Source of the DNA: CAYSSJ01 sp964433675
GTDB taxonomy: Bacteria; Cloacimonadota; Cloacimonadia; Cloacimonadales; TCS61
NCBI GenBank assembly: GCA_964433675.1
Contig: CAYSSJ010000018.1
Span: 1-58,114, forward strand
Reading direction: 5' to 3'
Length of the DNA stretch: 58,114 nt
The notes under the pieces were generated by a model. The model worked only from the letters and a program-made list of their open reading frames with translations. It did not search any database and had not been told where the DNA came from. Of the stretch, positions 18,398 through 27,046 are shown piece by piece; position 1 is the first letter of the stretch; every line of letters begins with the position of its first letter. The translations under genes were made by a program, and so were the position numbers.

Positions 18398-20638
18398 TTA
18401 TTTGATCATCATCATCTTGCCGGCTACATCTTTGCTTTCTGTGGCTATCTGATACAGATAAATCCCCGATGGCATCTCAATATTACGCTCATCTTTACCG
18501 TTCCAAACAATCTGATGCTTACCGGCTCTTTGATACTCATCCAGCAGCGTTCGCACTTTTTGTCCGCGAATATTGAAAATCTCGATCTTCACACTTCCTT
18601 CTTGTGGTAAATCATAAGCTATCGTAGTCGATGGATTGAACGGATTGGGATAATTATAAGTAGCAATATCTGTTTGTGGTACTAAGACTTCCCACTCATC
18701 TGCCGATACTATGCCCCCTTCATTAAAGACAATTAGACCGGCTGCATCGCCTATCCAAATATTCTGATGCTGATCGATCGCTATTGCGAAAGGAACACTA
18801 ATGGGAGAATTCAAATAGTGCCAATGCTCCCAGGCTGTGCCATCAAATTTTGCCACTCCCATATCCGGTTCGCGACGATTCTTCTCCGACTTATCTATTT
18901 GGGAAGATCGGAAACCCATAGATATCCAAACATCGCCATTTTGGTCAACTTTGACATCCCGCACTACATTGTAAGGAATACCGGAATTGTCTTCATGATA
19001 TCTTGTCCATTGCTCATCATCGAAATGAACCAGACCCAAACTGGTTGCAAACCATTTATCGTTGTTGCTATCTATCTCTATCTTATAGGTTTTGGCAGGA
19101 GGATATTCTGAATTGGAAGCGTCATATACAGTCCAGTTCTCACCATCGATATGGACTACTCCTCCCATGGTGGAGCTGCGATCGGTACCGATCCACTTAT
19201 CACCGTTTTGATCTACTGTGATTGCAGTTACCTTGGGATGAGGAAGCGGTGAATCATAATAGTAATATACCGTCCATTCTTCTCCATCAAAATGAGCTAA
19301 ACCGGCATCTGTCCCGATCCACATACCTCCCTCGAGGTCTTTTGCCACTGCATTGACCTGATTATTTGGTAATCCCGAATTTGAAGTATTATAAACTATC
19401 CACTCACTCTCATCATAGAAATACAATCCTTGGTTTGTTCCTATCCATTTATTATTATCTTCATCGATCATAAAGCTACCTTTGATAAAACTATCAGGTG
19501 AATAATGATGAGTCCACTCTTGACCGTCAAAGGTAGTGAACCCGGCAATATAATCCTCGTCGAAATAGAGTGAGAACGGTATCCAGAGCACTCCATCATT
19601 ATCTATTTCCAGATAGATCTGCCAGTCCGGGAAAAGTTCGGAATTCGCCGGATTTATCACTTCCCAACTAACTCCGTCGAATCCTGCAATTATATCCATA
19701 TATTGTTCGGAAACTGTTACAGACACCCATATTATGTCAGAGTTATCTATCGATACAAGCAAACACTCATCATCCGGTATCCCGGAGTTATTTTTGTTGT
19801 ACACAGTCCAATCCTGATCATCGTAAGATACCAAACCGAAGCCGGTAGATATCCATTTTGTATTAGTTTGATCGATCGCTATCGACATATTCCCACCAAA
19901 TGGCAAGCTGGTGGTTTGCATATTATAAATCTGCCAGTCATCGATTTTGTCAAAACTGGCAAGCTCAGCTGAAGTAGCTATCCAGATCAGATTATCTTCA
20001 CATTCCGTTATATAATAGAAAGATTTACCTTCCATCGGAGTATTCTCACTAGCAAAGATAATCCACTCTTCATCATCAAAATAGGCAACACCGGGTGAAG
20101 TAGTGAACCATTTATCACCATTGCTATCGACAAAAACTGATGAGACGCTGTAATGAGGTAAGCCCGAATTATCAGTATTATAAACGATCCAGTCTTCACC
20201 ATCATAATATGAGACACCATCTAAACTGTGTGCAAACCATATCCCGCCTGCATCATCTATGTGTATATCTCTAACATAGTTACCCGGCAGACCGGAATTA
20301 TTCTCGTCGAACACTACCCATTGCTCGCCATCGTATCTTACCACACCATGAAATTTTACGCCGATCCATAATATGCCTTCTTCAGAAACTGCCAAGGCGG
20401 TAATCTCATTGTCTGGCAAATCGGAATTGTAGATATCATAGTGTACTTTGTCGCCTGTATTTGTATCTACTTGTACAAGTCCTTTCTTTGTGCCTATCCA
20501 TAATGTGCCCTCATGCTCTACCTGAGCCCTGACACTGTATTCTACTCCATAATGCATCCACTGTTGAGACTCGGCTACAATCAAACTAATGCTGAATAAA
20601 ACCAACATTATGGTTATTAACAAACTGATTCTTTTCAT
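18398..20638 (-). CDS. Secreted two-component-regulator-propeller-like (Reg_prop) repeat protein with C-terminal sorting module
   Basis: The signal peptide spans about 1-22. Residues 25-655 are about a dozen repeats of the form WIGT..GL..FD...W..YN..NSGLP...V, the Reg_prop/ligand-binding-propeller signature. The sorting module spans about 663-746 (YPNPFNPSTTIAYDL, GQKVRTLLDE, SGIYLYQI, ending MMMIK). The propeller is not attached to any kinase domain, unlike in hybrid two-component sensors. It is probably a free extracellular binding or adhesin-like protein. It is the last of three secreted-protein genes spaced 13-16 bp apart. Ligand unknown. Confidence 0.82.
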   Translation of the reverse strand: MKRISLLITIMLVLFSISLIVAESQQWMHYGVEYSVRAQVEHEGTLWIGTKKGLVQVDTNTGDKVHYDIYNSDLPDNEITALAVSEEGILWIGVKFHGVVRYDGEQWVVFDENNSGLPGNYVRDIHIDDAGGIWFAHSLDGVSYYDGEDWIVYNTDNSGLPHYSVSSVFVDSNGDKWFTTSPGVAYFDDEEWIIFASENTPMEGKSFYYITECEDNLIWIATSAELASFDKIDDWQIYNMQTTSLPFGGNMSIAIDQTNTKWISTGFGLVSYDDQDWTVYNKNNSGIPDDECLLVSIDNSDIIWVSVTVSEQYMDIIAGFDGVSWEVINPANSELFPDWQIYLEIDNDGVLWIPFSLYFDEDYIAGFTTFDGQEWTHHYSPDSFIKGSFMIDEDNNKWIGTNQGLYFYDESEWIVYNTSNSGLPNNQVNAVAKDLEGGMWIGTDAGLAHFDGEEWTVYYYYDSPLPHPKVTAITVDQNGDKWIGTDRSSTMGGVVHIDGENWTVYDASNSEYPPAKTYKIEIDSNNDKWFATSLGLVHFDDEQWTRYHEDNSGIPYNVVRDVKVDQNGDVWISMGFRSSQIDKSEKNRREPDMGVAKFDGTAWEHWHYLNSPISVPFAIAIDQHQNIWIGDAAGLIVFNEGGIVSADEWEVLVPQTDIATYNYPNPFNPSTTIAYDLPQEGSVKIEIFNIRGQKVRTLLDEYQRAGKHQIVWNGKDERNIEMPSGIYLYQIATESKDVAGKMMMIK

Positions 20639-20654
20639 AATAAAGTCCTCCTTC

Positions 20655-22949
20655 TTATTTTAAAATTATTACTCTTCCCGTTTTTTCATCATACGAGTTA
20701 GAAATTTTATACAGATAGACTCCTGAACTCACTTTTGTGCCATTATTATCCATTCCGTCCCATCTGATATTATGCATGCCGGAAGTCATATAAGTATCGA
20801 GTAATGTTCTTACTTTCTGACCTTTGATATTATAGATATCAACATTGATATCACCTGAGATCGGCAGATTAAAACTGATCGTACAGTAGAAGCTATCCTG
20901 CCGTTTATGAAGATATACAGGATTGGGTCTTACCTGTACATTCATCGTTTGGCTAACTGATTGCGGTTCTGCTGAGGTCTCATGATATTCATAAGCTCCG
21001 ATATCTATAGAATTCCCGTTGATACGTGCATTACCGGCAAGGTCATATTCGGGAAACTCATAATCCGGTATGTCCATAGTACCTGCATTGATAGCAGGAG
21101 AACCATCAGATAGCTGATATGGATGCTCACCATCGCCTACGAAGAGCGGATCTCCACTGAGAATGTTTTCATTAGACACATTATACATCGACCCCCAAAC
21201 ATCTACGTTGTTCATCCCATTTTCAAACAAACAATGCGAAAAACTCACATAACCCTCATTGTGTCTACCATCCATAATGAGTCTATTAGGGTTATTTCCA
21301 TAAACGATCGTGTTATAAAAATTAGCATTAACACTATTTCGCACAACAACAGCAGCATCACGTGATATATTGTCTGCTATGGTACAATTTATTATTCGGC
21401 TGATCTTATCTTCAGGGTTATCAACACCAAATGGTCCAACTATAGATATACCACCTGTGATCACCCCTCCGGGCCAAGATATTGTATTCACTGCATTATT
21501 TATCTTGCTATTTGAAATGGTAAATTCTTCCCGCTCCGGAAACCAATAATTTGAATGACCAATGCGAATTCCAGGCAACTTAGTTGTTCTGCTGATATCT
21601 GCCCTATCGACTATTGCATTCCCTACATCTTTTATATATAATCCGCCACTAACAAGATTACCTTCTATTCTAATATCAGATAAATCTACCTCTTCTATAC
21701 GAGAAATTCTCAAACCATAAAAATCGTCTAAATTAGGATCACCCCAGTATTCTTGCATATCTCTGATTAGGACATTTTTCATAGTTAGCTTACTCAGAAA
21801 TGCCAAACTATTAAGCTCAACATATGCATGTTTTGTCCCGTTTTGAAATATTGCACTCGAAATTTCTAAGCTTCCACTTAATGGCAATAGTGGTCCACCG
21901 GGATTATAAATACCGTTAAAAATGAGAGTGAACAATCCGTCCCCATCTACAGTCCAATTGTAACCATCCAGAGCTTTTAGTTTGATATTCGGTTGCAAGC
22001 TAAGCGGCAATAATTCCCCGTTTACCGATGGTGAATACAAGCCTTCGGCTATATGGATAGTCCTTTGTTCCAGACTGTCAGGTTTTATTTTCAGCAAGGC
22101 ATATGAGATGCGTTGTAGCGGTTCGGAAGATGAAAGTCCACTGTTATCATCCGAGCCCCAGGGTGCTACATAGAGATCACTCTCCTCTCTTTGCAAAACG
22201 ACTTCTTCTACATCCAAAGTGAGTTCACTAGACCATTGCTCATAAAAATATGTATCAAATTCATCTACTGATGCATATTCCAAAACAATATCTGTAATTA
22301 CCTTACTTGTAAAAATATCGTTTCCCCAACCAGCCATATTTGAATAGATACTATTTTTATTATATGGGCAAAATGTAATCGTAGGTTCACTCGGCATATA
22401 ATAATTAACTAAATCCAAGCCACCACCACTGCTCGCGCTATTGTTGAATATAATATTACCTTTCAATATCACATCGGAATCGGCTAAGCTGATACCACCG
22501 CCCCATTCTGCCCAATTTCTAGTGATCACATTGTTTTCGATTGTAATTCCCGAATCTACTACAGCTAGACCGCCTCCCATAGTATCTCCGCCCCAAACAT
22601 TATCACGGCTATAACCGTTAGTGATAGTGAAACCGCCTATATAGGCGGTTTCACTTCCAACGATCGTAACTGCAGATTTGATCTGTCCGGCATCAATAAC
22701 GGTCTGCTCGATATAACTATCGTCCCCGGTTGCTATGGCAAGGCTCATCAATGATATGGATTTGCCGAGGAAATCGAGCGTCTCGTAGTAATTGCCGGGA
22801 TATACCAAAATCGTATCGTTGTTTACTGCAGAATCTATTGCTGTTTGAATGCTGACGAAATCTCCGCTACCGTCCTGATTCACTATTATCATATTAGCAA
22901 CCAGCGATGAAGTTATCATAACCAGCAATATAGCTATATGCATTTTCAT
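20655..22949 (-). CDS. Secreted right-handed parallel beta-helix protein with C-terminal sorting module
   Basis: A signal peptide (about 1-18) is followed by a DUF1565/pectate-lyase-like start (SGDFVSIQTAIDSAV, ILVYPGNYYE). Then come beta-helix turns rich in N and G (GGGLAVVDSGITIENNVITR). A second DUF1565-like start lies near residue 265 (LYVAPWGSDDNSG). NSIDIGAYEY closes the helix, a common end motif of such proteins. The C-terminal ~85 residues are the sorting module ending VIILK. Family members are surface polysaccharide-binding or polysaccharide-cleaving proteins; no catalytic residues can be assigned here. It carries a 30-bp perfect DNA palindrome near its 5' end. It is the middle gene of a three-gene set. 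Confidence 0.82.
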   Translation of the reverse strand: MKMHIAILLVMITSSLVANMIIVNQDGSGDFVSIQTAIDSAVNNDTILVYPGNYYETLDFLGKSISLMSLAIATGDDSYIEQTVIDAGQIKSAVTIVGSETAYIGGFTITNGYSRDNVWGGDTMGGGLAVVDSGITIENNVITRNWAEWGGGISLADSDVILKGNIIFNNSASSGGGLDLVNYYMPSEPTITFCPYNKNSIYSNMAGWGNDIFTSKVITDIVLEYASVDEFDTYFYEQWSSELTLDVEEVVLQREESDLYVAPWGSDDNSGLSSSEPLQRISYALLKIKPDSLEQRTIHIAEGLYSPSVNGELLPLSLQPNIKLKALDGYNWTVDGDGLFTLIFNGIYNPGGPLLPLSGSLEISSAIFQNGTKHAYVELNSLAFLSKLTMKNVLIRDMQEYWGDPNLDDFYGLRISRIEEVDLSDIRIEGNLVSGGLYIKDVGNAIVDRADISRTTKLPGIRIGHSNYWFPEREEFTISNSKINNAVNTISWPGGVITGGISIVGPFGVDNPEDKISRIINCTIADNISRDAAVVVRNSVNANFYNTIVYGNNPNRLIMDGRHNEGYVSFSHCLFENGMNNVDVWGSMYNVSNENILSGDPLFVGDGEHPYQLSDGSPAINAGTMDIPDYEFPEYDLAGNARINGNSIDIGAYEYHETSAEPQSVSQTMNVQVRPNPVYLHKRQDSFYCTISFNLPISGDINVDIYNIKGQKVRTLLDTYMTSGMHNIRWDGMDNNGTKVSSGVYLYKISNSYDEKTGRVIILK
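22626..22655. repeat. 30-bp perfect palindrome inside coding sequence
   Basis: AGTGAAACCGCCTAT is followed directly by its exact reverse complement ATAGGCGGTTTCACT, with no spacer. It lies in the 5' third of the beta-helix gene and encodes the peptide SETAYIGGFT. A 15-bp arm with no mismatch is far beyond what coding sequence normally shows. Confidence 0.9.
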
Positions 22950-22962
22950 ATTTATCTACCTG

Positions 22963-25227
22963 TTACTTTAGTAAAATCAACTTATGATTGGAACTGGTTT
23001 GACCGGTTTTAATCCGACATAAATATATCCCGCTGGATACTATTCGATCTTTTGCATTTCTACCATTCCAATTGAAATGATAAGTGCCTGCCGGATATTC
23101 TCCGTTGGCTATATTTTTCACTAATTGTCCTTTCGTGTTGTAGATAGCTATTTCAACCTCCGATTGATGTTGAAGATTGAGGGAGATACTCACATCCGGA
23201 TTAAATGGATTCGGTGCAAAGCTCACATTATGCTCATTATCAACCTGAAGACTTTCTGTTTGTCTTTCCTGAAGCATAACACGATGATACTTCACCTCAC
23301 CGGCAATTAACCGTCCAGGATTATAGCTGCCTGTACGTTCATCATAGACCAACATATTATTCTGCAAAGCCGACACATTTCTATCACCATAATAGAATTG
23401 GAATTCCAGAGGCATTCCTTCATATCCTTCGGGATAATAGAGTACTTGAACCGGGAACTCATCCACCTGCGCCGCTCCGATACATGTCTCCCCGGCAAAT
23501 ACACCGATCTCGAGAATATCGTCTGTGCGTGCATTCATATCCACATCGACCACTTCATATTCATCACCATGTTCATAAGTGAAATACTCGGGTGAAGAGG
23601 GCAACTGCAAAGACATAGGTCGACGAGAGTTCGTCCAATTAAGATTTACAGGTTGAGTAATCTCTGGTTTTAACATAATAATATACATCTGTCCGAATTC
23701 CATCGGTTTATTCGGACATGAACTTGGTATTGTGCTACCATCACCACTTCGCGGATCGGTCTTGTCTTTATAATACCAATCGCGGGCTTCTACAGAAAGT
23801 ACTTTATCGAAATGAATGCCGAGCGCTTGTTTTAGTGATTGACTGTTTAAAAGCCAATAACCGACCCAGTTTTCTTCTCCGGGTTGCAGTGTATAATATG
23901 AATGATGCGGAGCGATCTCGCCGGCTATATGCGCAATCGCGTTATCATTATATTCAAAATGCCTTATTTTATAGCCTGAGACATCATCGAAACTTGTCAG
24001 ACCATTTTGCAACCACGGATCCGTCGCTGAACGTCTTTGAATATTATCACCTTCTTGATCTCTGACATAATAAGCTTCGTCAAAGCCTACACCAGAACCG
24101 CTTGGATAATCCTGAGTCATTACATCGATCGCAGTAACACCGGGATCCGGATCCAATACAGGAAAACTATCCCAAGTCCAATAATCTTGCGCCCCTTCAT
24201 ACGGTGGCTTGGGATTTTTTACGTATCTTATTGTATTCAGAGAAAAGTATTTGAAGTGTACCGGTTCACCACGTCTGGGTATATACACCAACTCATTTTG
24301 ATCGAGCTCAACTTTATTATCATTGAATGCATACCAGTTGGGGAATTCGGACATTATTACAGCTTGTTCGGGTAAATCCTCAAATCCCCACAAAGAATCA
24401 ATTATAGCATATTCGAGATTATAATGCCATTGATCGGCCGGTTGATCATAAGAGCGGTAAGCATAGGCATCATAGCCATCAGAGAAGATGAAATTTCTAC
24501 CCGTCCAACCGGAACCGATGATATAGGGATGAGAAAGTGCCTCTTTCATGCCACGTAAAATATCCCAATTGTTAAGCTTGATATGAGCCATTATAAATCC
24601 GAAATAAACTCCTGAATCGACTTCATGAGAATACCACTCTGACCATATTTCATCATTCCAACTGTACTGATTAACCAAGTCCTGTATAAAAGTACTCATA
24701 TTGCCTACCACATAGCTATCTGCAGAACCATTGTGAGCAAATACATAGGCATATTCATGATTACCATCACTAATGTTAAAGACAAACGGATGCGGATTGG
24801 GGATATCTGGTGAACCGGAAGTAGCTTCCCGCACATGAGCTGCAACCAATTTCAGATCATATTCCTCACCGCCGATCTCATATCGCCAGGTATTTAGATA
24901 GTTATTATCTTGATGAGCAGGATGATAACTGGCAAATCGGTTTGATGTATAGGTGCTATCCGCTGCCCAAATAGTTCCCTCACCGGTAACGATGGCATCT
25001 TTCTCATAATATACTATTCCCCATCCATCATTTCCATTATTTATTGATTGTTCTTCCAATGCATAAAATGCTCTACCGTATGGGATACTAAAACCGGCGT
25101 TGGGAGGTGTATGCAAAGCATCTTCTGCATTTCTCGCTATCTGCATCAGTAATCTACATTCACCAAACACTAAAGTAATACCTGCTAACAGTATCATGAC
25201 CACTATTATATATTTTGTCTTATTCAT
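22963..25227 (-). CDS. Exported class II glutamine amidotransferase-like (Ntn hydrolase) protein with C-terminal sorting module
   Basis: A signal peptide (about 1-22, ending LVFG) leads into ECRLLMQIA, where Cys24 matches the N-terminal catalytic Cys of YafJ-type class II glutamine amidotransferases. Other conserved elements are present: GNDGWGIVYY, LVAAHVREAT, NPHPFVF and AHNGSAD. A middle beta-rich region (about 400-660) has no assignable domain. The sorting module occupies about 670-754 and ends LILLK. Class II amidotransferases are normally cytoplasmic, so an exported form with an intact active site is unusual. Export could expose the Cys as new N-terminus, though one Glu precedes it. The start has a strong SD (AGGAGGAGA). 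It is the first of three secreted-protein genes. Confidence 0.78.
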   Translation of the reverse strand: MNKTKYIIVVMILLAGITLVFGECRLLMQIARNAEDALHTPPNAGFSIPYGRAFYALEEQSINNGNDGWGIVYYEKDAIVTGEGTIWAADSTYTSNRFASYHPAHQDNNYLNTWRYEIGGEEYDLKLVAAHVREATSGSPDIPNPHPFVFNISDGNHEYAYVFAHNGSADSYVVGNMSTFIQDLVNQYSWNDEIWSEWYSHEVDSGVYFGFIMAHIKLNNWDILRGMKEALSHPYIIGSGWTGRNFIFSDGYDAYAYRSYDQPADQWHYNLEYAIIDSLWGFEDLPEQAVIMSEFPNWYAFNDNKVELDQNELVYIPRRGEPVHFKYFSLNTIRYVKNPKPPYEGAQDYWTWDSFPVLDPDPGVTAIDVMTQDYPSGSGVGFDEAYYVRDQEGDNIQRRSATDPWLQNGLTSFDDVSGYKIRHFEYNDNAIAHIAGEIAPHHSYYTLQPGEENWVGYWLLNSQSLKQALGIHFDKVLSVEARDWYYKDKTDPRSGDGSTIPSSCPNKPMEFGQMYIIMLKPEITQPVNLNWTNSRRPMSLQLPSSPEYFTYEHGDEYEVVDVDMNARTDDILEIGVFAGETCIGAAQVDEFPVQVLYYPEGYEGMPLEFQFYYGDRNVSALQNNMLVYDERTGSYNPGRLIAGEVKYHRVMLQERQTESLQVDNEHNVSFAPNPFNPDVSISLNLQHQSEVEIAIYNTKGQLVKNIANGEYPAGTYHFNWNGRNAKDRIVSSGIYLCRIKTGQTSSNHKLILLK

Positions 25228-25380
25228 ATCATTCTCCTCCTGTTATTATTTATCCGAATTAGCCCTGTTGAAGCATAATACAACAACAGAGCGATGCTCA
25301 GATAAATTTGTTTCTGCAGCAAATGGTTATCCTTTCCAAAGCAAAGAAACGACTGGTAACAAGAACCCATGAGTATATAT

Positions 25381-25412
25381 AACCTTCTGCATAACAAGCA
25401 ACTACGAAGGTT
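25381..25412. repeat. 7-bp hairpin adjoining the poly-G tract
   Basis: The arms AACCTTC (25381-25387) and GAAGGTT (25406-25412) enclose an 18-nt loop. The hairpin ends four bases before the G homopolymer. Function unknown. Confidence 0.55.
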
Positions 25413-25416
25413 GGGA

Positions 25417-25434
25417 GGGGGGGGGGGGGGGGGG
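25417..25434 (+). repeat. 18-G homopolymer
   Basis: Eighteen consecutive G residues stand in otherwise AT-rich DNA, preceded by GGGA. Such tracts are prone to slippage and could be phase-variable or an assembly artefact. There is no reading frame across it. It lies about 190 bp upstream of the secreted glutamine-amidotransferase-like gene, on the opposite strand reading a C-tract. Confidence 0.9.
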
Positions 25435-25685
25435 TAGCGTATTAAGACACTTTGTGCCTATCTGCTTTTGGTAAATAAAAAATTCTTCCACAAATTTCTT
25501 CATATCTCCTCCTCCTCAAACCGGATTCGGTGAAACAAATACAAGATTTCTCTACTTCGTCAAACCGAGTACCGGTTCGGAATCATTGGTGTAAGATTAC
25601 AACTCTGCTTTTCTTTGTCAAATACTTTCTTCCTAGATCCGTAAGGCAAGCGCTAAATAAATTCCAAATCCCAAGCACCAAATAC

Positions 25686-25720
25686 CCCAGTGAAATATTT
25701 CTTACGAAATTTCACCACAG
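25686..25720. repeat. 35-bp palindromic module, copy 1
   Basis: It reads CCCAGTGAAATATTTCTTAC and continues to ACCACAG. The core TGAAAT/ATTTCA forms a perfect 6-bp inverted repeat. Copy 2 is at 26323-26357. Confidence 0.8.
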
Positions 25721-25840
25721 GATTCGCCCTAGCCCTGAAGAGGCTAGGCTATTATGACTAATCAATCAACGAATCAACATCTCCTTGCTTTTCTCTGGCC
25801 TCTAAACCCTAAACATCATCCTGCTACTCATGCACCAACT

Positions 25841-25886
25841 CACACTTCGATACGCTCCGGCTTACGCCGAAGCTACTCAGTGTGAC
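25841..25886 (+). repeat. 46-bp dispersed module, copy 1
   Basis: This is identical over 46 bp to 37139-37184. It starts CACACTTCGATACG and ends CTACTCAGTGTGAC. The outer CACACT/CAGTGTG and inner GGCTTACGCCG make it imperfectly palindromic, like many REP-type intergenic elements. Confidence 0.9.
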
Positions 25887-26037
25887 GATATCGTTCTCTT
25901 TCTGAGATCTCTCTGCTCTCTACCAATCTTCCTATCCTCCAAAATTCCTATCTTCTTTCTCCTATATACTCTTACAGTCTCTCCGTCTTTCTACTTTGCT
26001 GTTTGACATTTGTAAAAAAGAGATCTCTCGACTTCAC

Positions 26038-26051
26038 CCCGACAAGTCGGG
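26038..26051. repeat. Short palindrome CCCGAC-AA-GTCGGG
   Basis: A perfect 6-bp stem with a 2-nt loop sits within a larger imperfect palindrome of CTCGA/TCGAG type. It is REP-like and has no T-run. Confidence 0.6.
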
Positions 26052-26147
26052 CTTCCGCTCGAGATGACCGTTTTTCCATTCTGATCTCTGATCTTCGATA
26101 TATTTCACTAAACATTCAACCCTAAACACCTCACTGCTTTTCTTTTC

Positions 26148-26182
26148 ACAACTTCTCACCTCTCACAGATTCACTTTTCACC
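26148..26182 (+). repeat. Partial copy of the 64-bp module
   Basis: ACTTCTCACCTCTCACAGAT and the following TTCACTTTTCACC match the inner part of the module at 37360-37423, and its inverted copy at 8072-8143. Confidence 0.75.
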
Positions 26183-26244
26183 AGGAACTCTCCCTGCTTC
26201 TCTTACGATAAATTCCTCAATTCATTTCTTTCTGTTTTTTCGAA

Positions 26245-26263
26245 GACAAGATGACATCTTGTC
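26245..26263. repeat. 8-bp palindrome GACAAGAT/ATCTTGTC
   Basis: A perfect 8-bp inverted repeat with a 3-nt spacer in the gene-free stretch. No terminator-like T-run is seen. Confidence 0.55.
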
Positions 26264-26322
26264 CTACACTCCATGCTCTTTGCTAAAAATTTCTACCAAT
26301 TCCGTCTCCTTCAACAACTCAA

Positions 26323-26357
26323 CCCAGTGAAGTATTTCTGACGAAGTTTCACCACAG
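26323..26357. repeat. 35-bp palindromic module, copy 2
   Basis: This matches copy 1 at 25686-25720 except for three or four bases. The stem changes from TGAAAT/ATTTCA to TGAAGT/GTTTCA, so the altered pairs remain possible as G-U wobbles in RNA. Confidence 0.8.
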
Positions 26358-26542
26358 TGGAACAGACAGGTTCCACATGCCAGGCAGGGCAGGCAACTCA
26401 ACACCTCAACGACTCAACCAATAAACAAATTAACCAATTAACTAATAAACTAATCAATTTCGCTTGTTTTCTCCAGCTCTCACACTCTCAAGAGCTGACC
26501 CTCTTCACTTTGCTTGGCTTTGGCTGTTATGCTCTCTACTGA

Positions 26543-27046
26543 TCAGAAAGGTTCGAAATCGTTTAGTTGCCAATACTCGTGTTCAGCTTCTTTCTGGATT
26601 TTCATGATATCATCGTAATGTTGAGCTTCCCATTCACTCAGCTTAGCAAACAGTTCTTTTAGCTCGGGTATGGTAGATTTTTGGGCACAATCCCGATAAA
26701 AGTCTATCGAATTCTTTTCCAAAAGAGCTGCGGTAGATAGAGTTGAGAATAGTATTTGCTTGGAAGCGATCTGTTCGATAAAGTTTTCGCTGATTATTCC
26801 ACTGATCTCATTAGGCAAATCGGAAAGGCGTAATACAGATTCTCTAATATTTTCATCTTCTGCGATCGTATTATAGTAAGTTATCAGATAGTTGTAATGT
26901 TGCTTTTCCTCTTCCACTCTATTCTCCAAAAATTCCGCCACTTCATCGTCGTCACAATTATCCAGTGCGTACTGGTAGAGATTGATACTGTCCAATTCCC
27001 CTTTGATCCCACCTTTTAGGGCTTCTAACATTTCCTCTTTTTTCAT
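26543..27046 (-). CDS. Ferritin-like (rubrerythrin-type) diiron protein
   Basis: This 167-residue four-helix-bundle protein has the rubrerythrin iron ligand pattern: Glu17, Glu47-x-x-His50, Glu110 and Glu140-x-x-His143. The C-terminal rubredoxin domain of classical rubrerythrin is absent. Such proteins act in peroxide detoxification or iron handling in anaerobes. The ATG directly follows the ctpA stop, with GGAG inside the ctpA end. It is therefore the last gene of the long trmB-to-ferritin cluster. Confidence 0.87.
   Translation of the reverse strand: MKKEEMLEALKGGIKGELDSINLYQYALDNCDDDEVAEFLENRVEEEKQHYNYLITYYNTIAEDENIRESVLRLSDLPNEISGIISENFIEQIASKQILFSTLSTAALLEKNSIDFYRDCAQKSTIPELKELFAKLSEWEAQHYDDIMKIQKEAEHEYWQLNDFEPF

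Larger units (their letters stand above)
25245..26540. other. Gene-free 1.3-kb stretch, mosaic of dispersed repeats
   Basis: No credible gene is present. The contents are an inverted repeat CTGTTG/CAACAG (about 25264-25290), a hairpin plus an 18-G tract (25381-25434), two copies of a 35-bp palindromic module (25686, 26323), and a 46-bp module (25841). There are also palindromes at 26038 and 26245, a partial copy of the 64-bp module (about 26148-26182), and degenerate AACCAATT-like runs (about 26410-26455). A 25-bp piece starting ATAAATTCCAAATCCCAAGC (about 25657) recurs near 37029. It separates the secreted-protein cluster from the ferritin gene. Confidence 0.75.
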
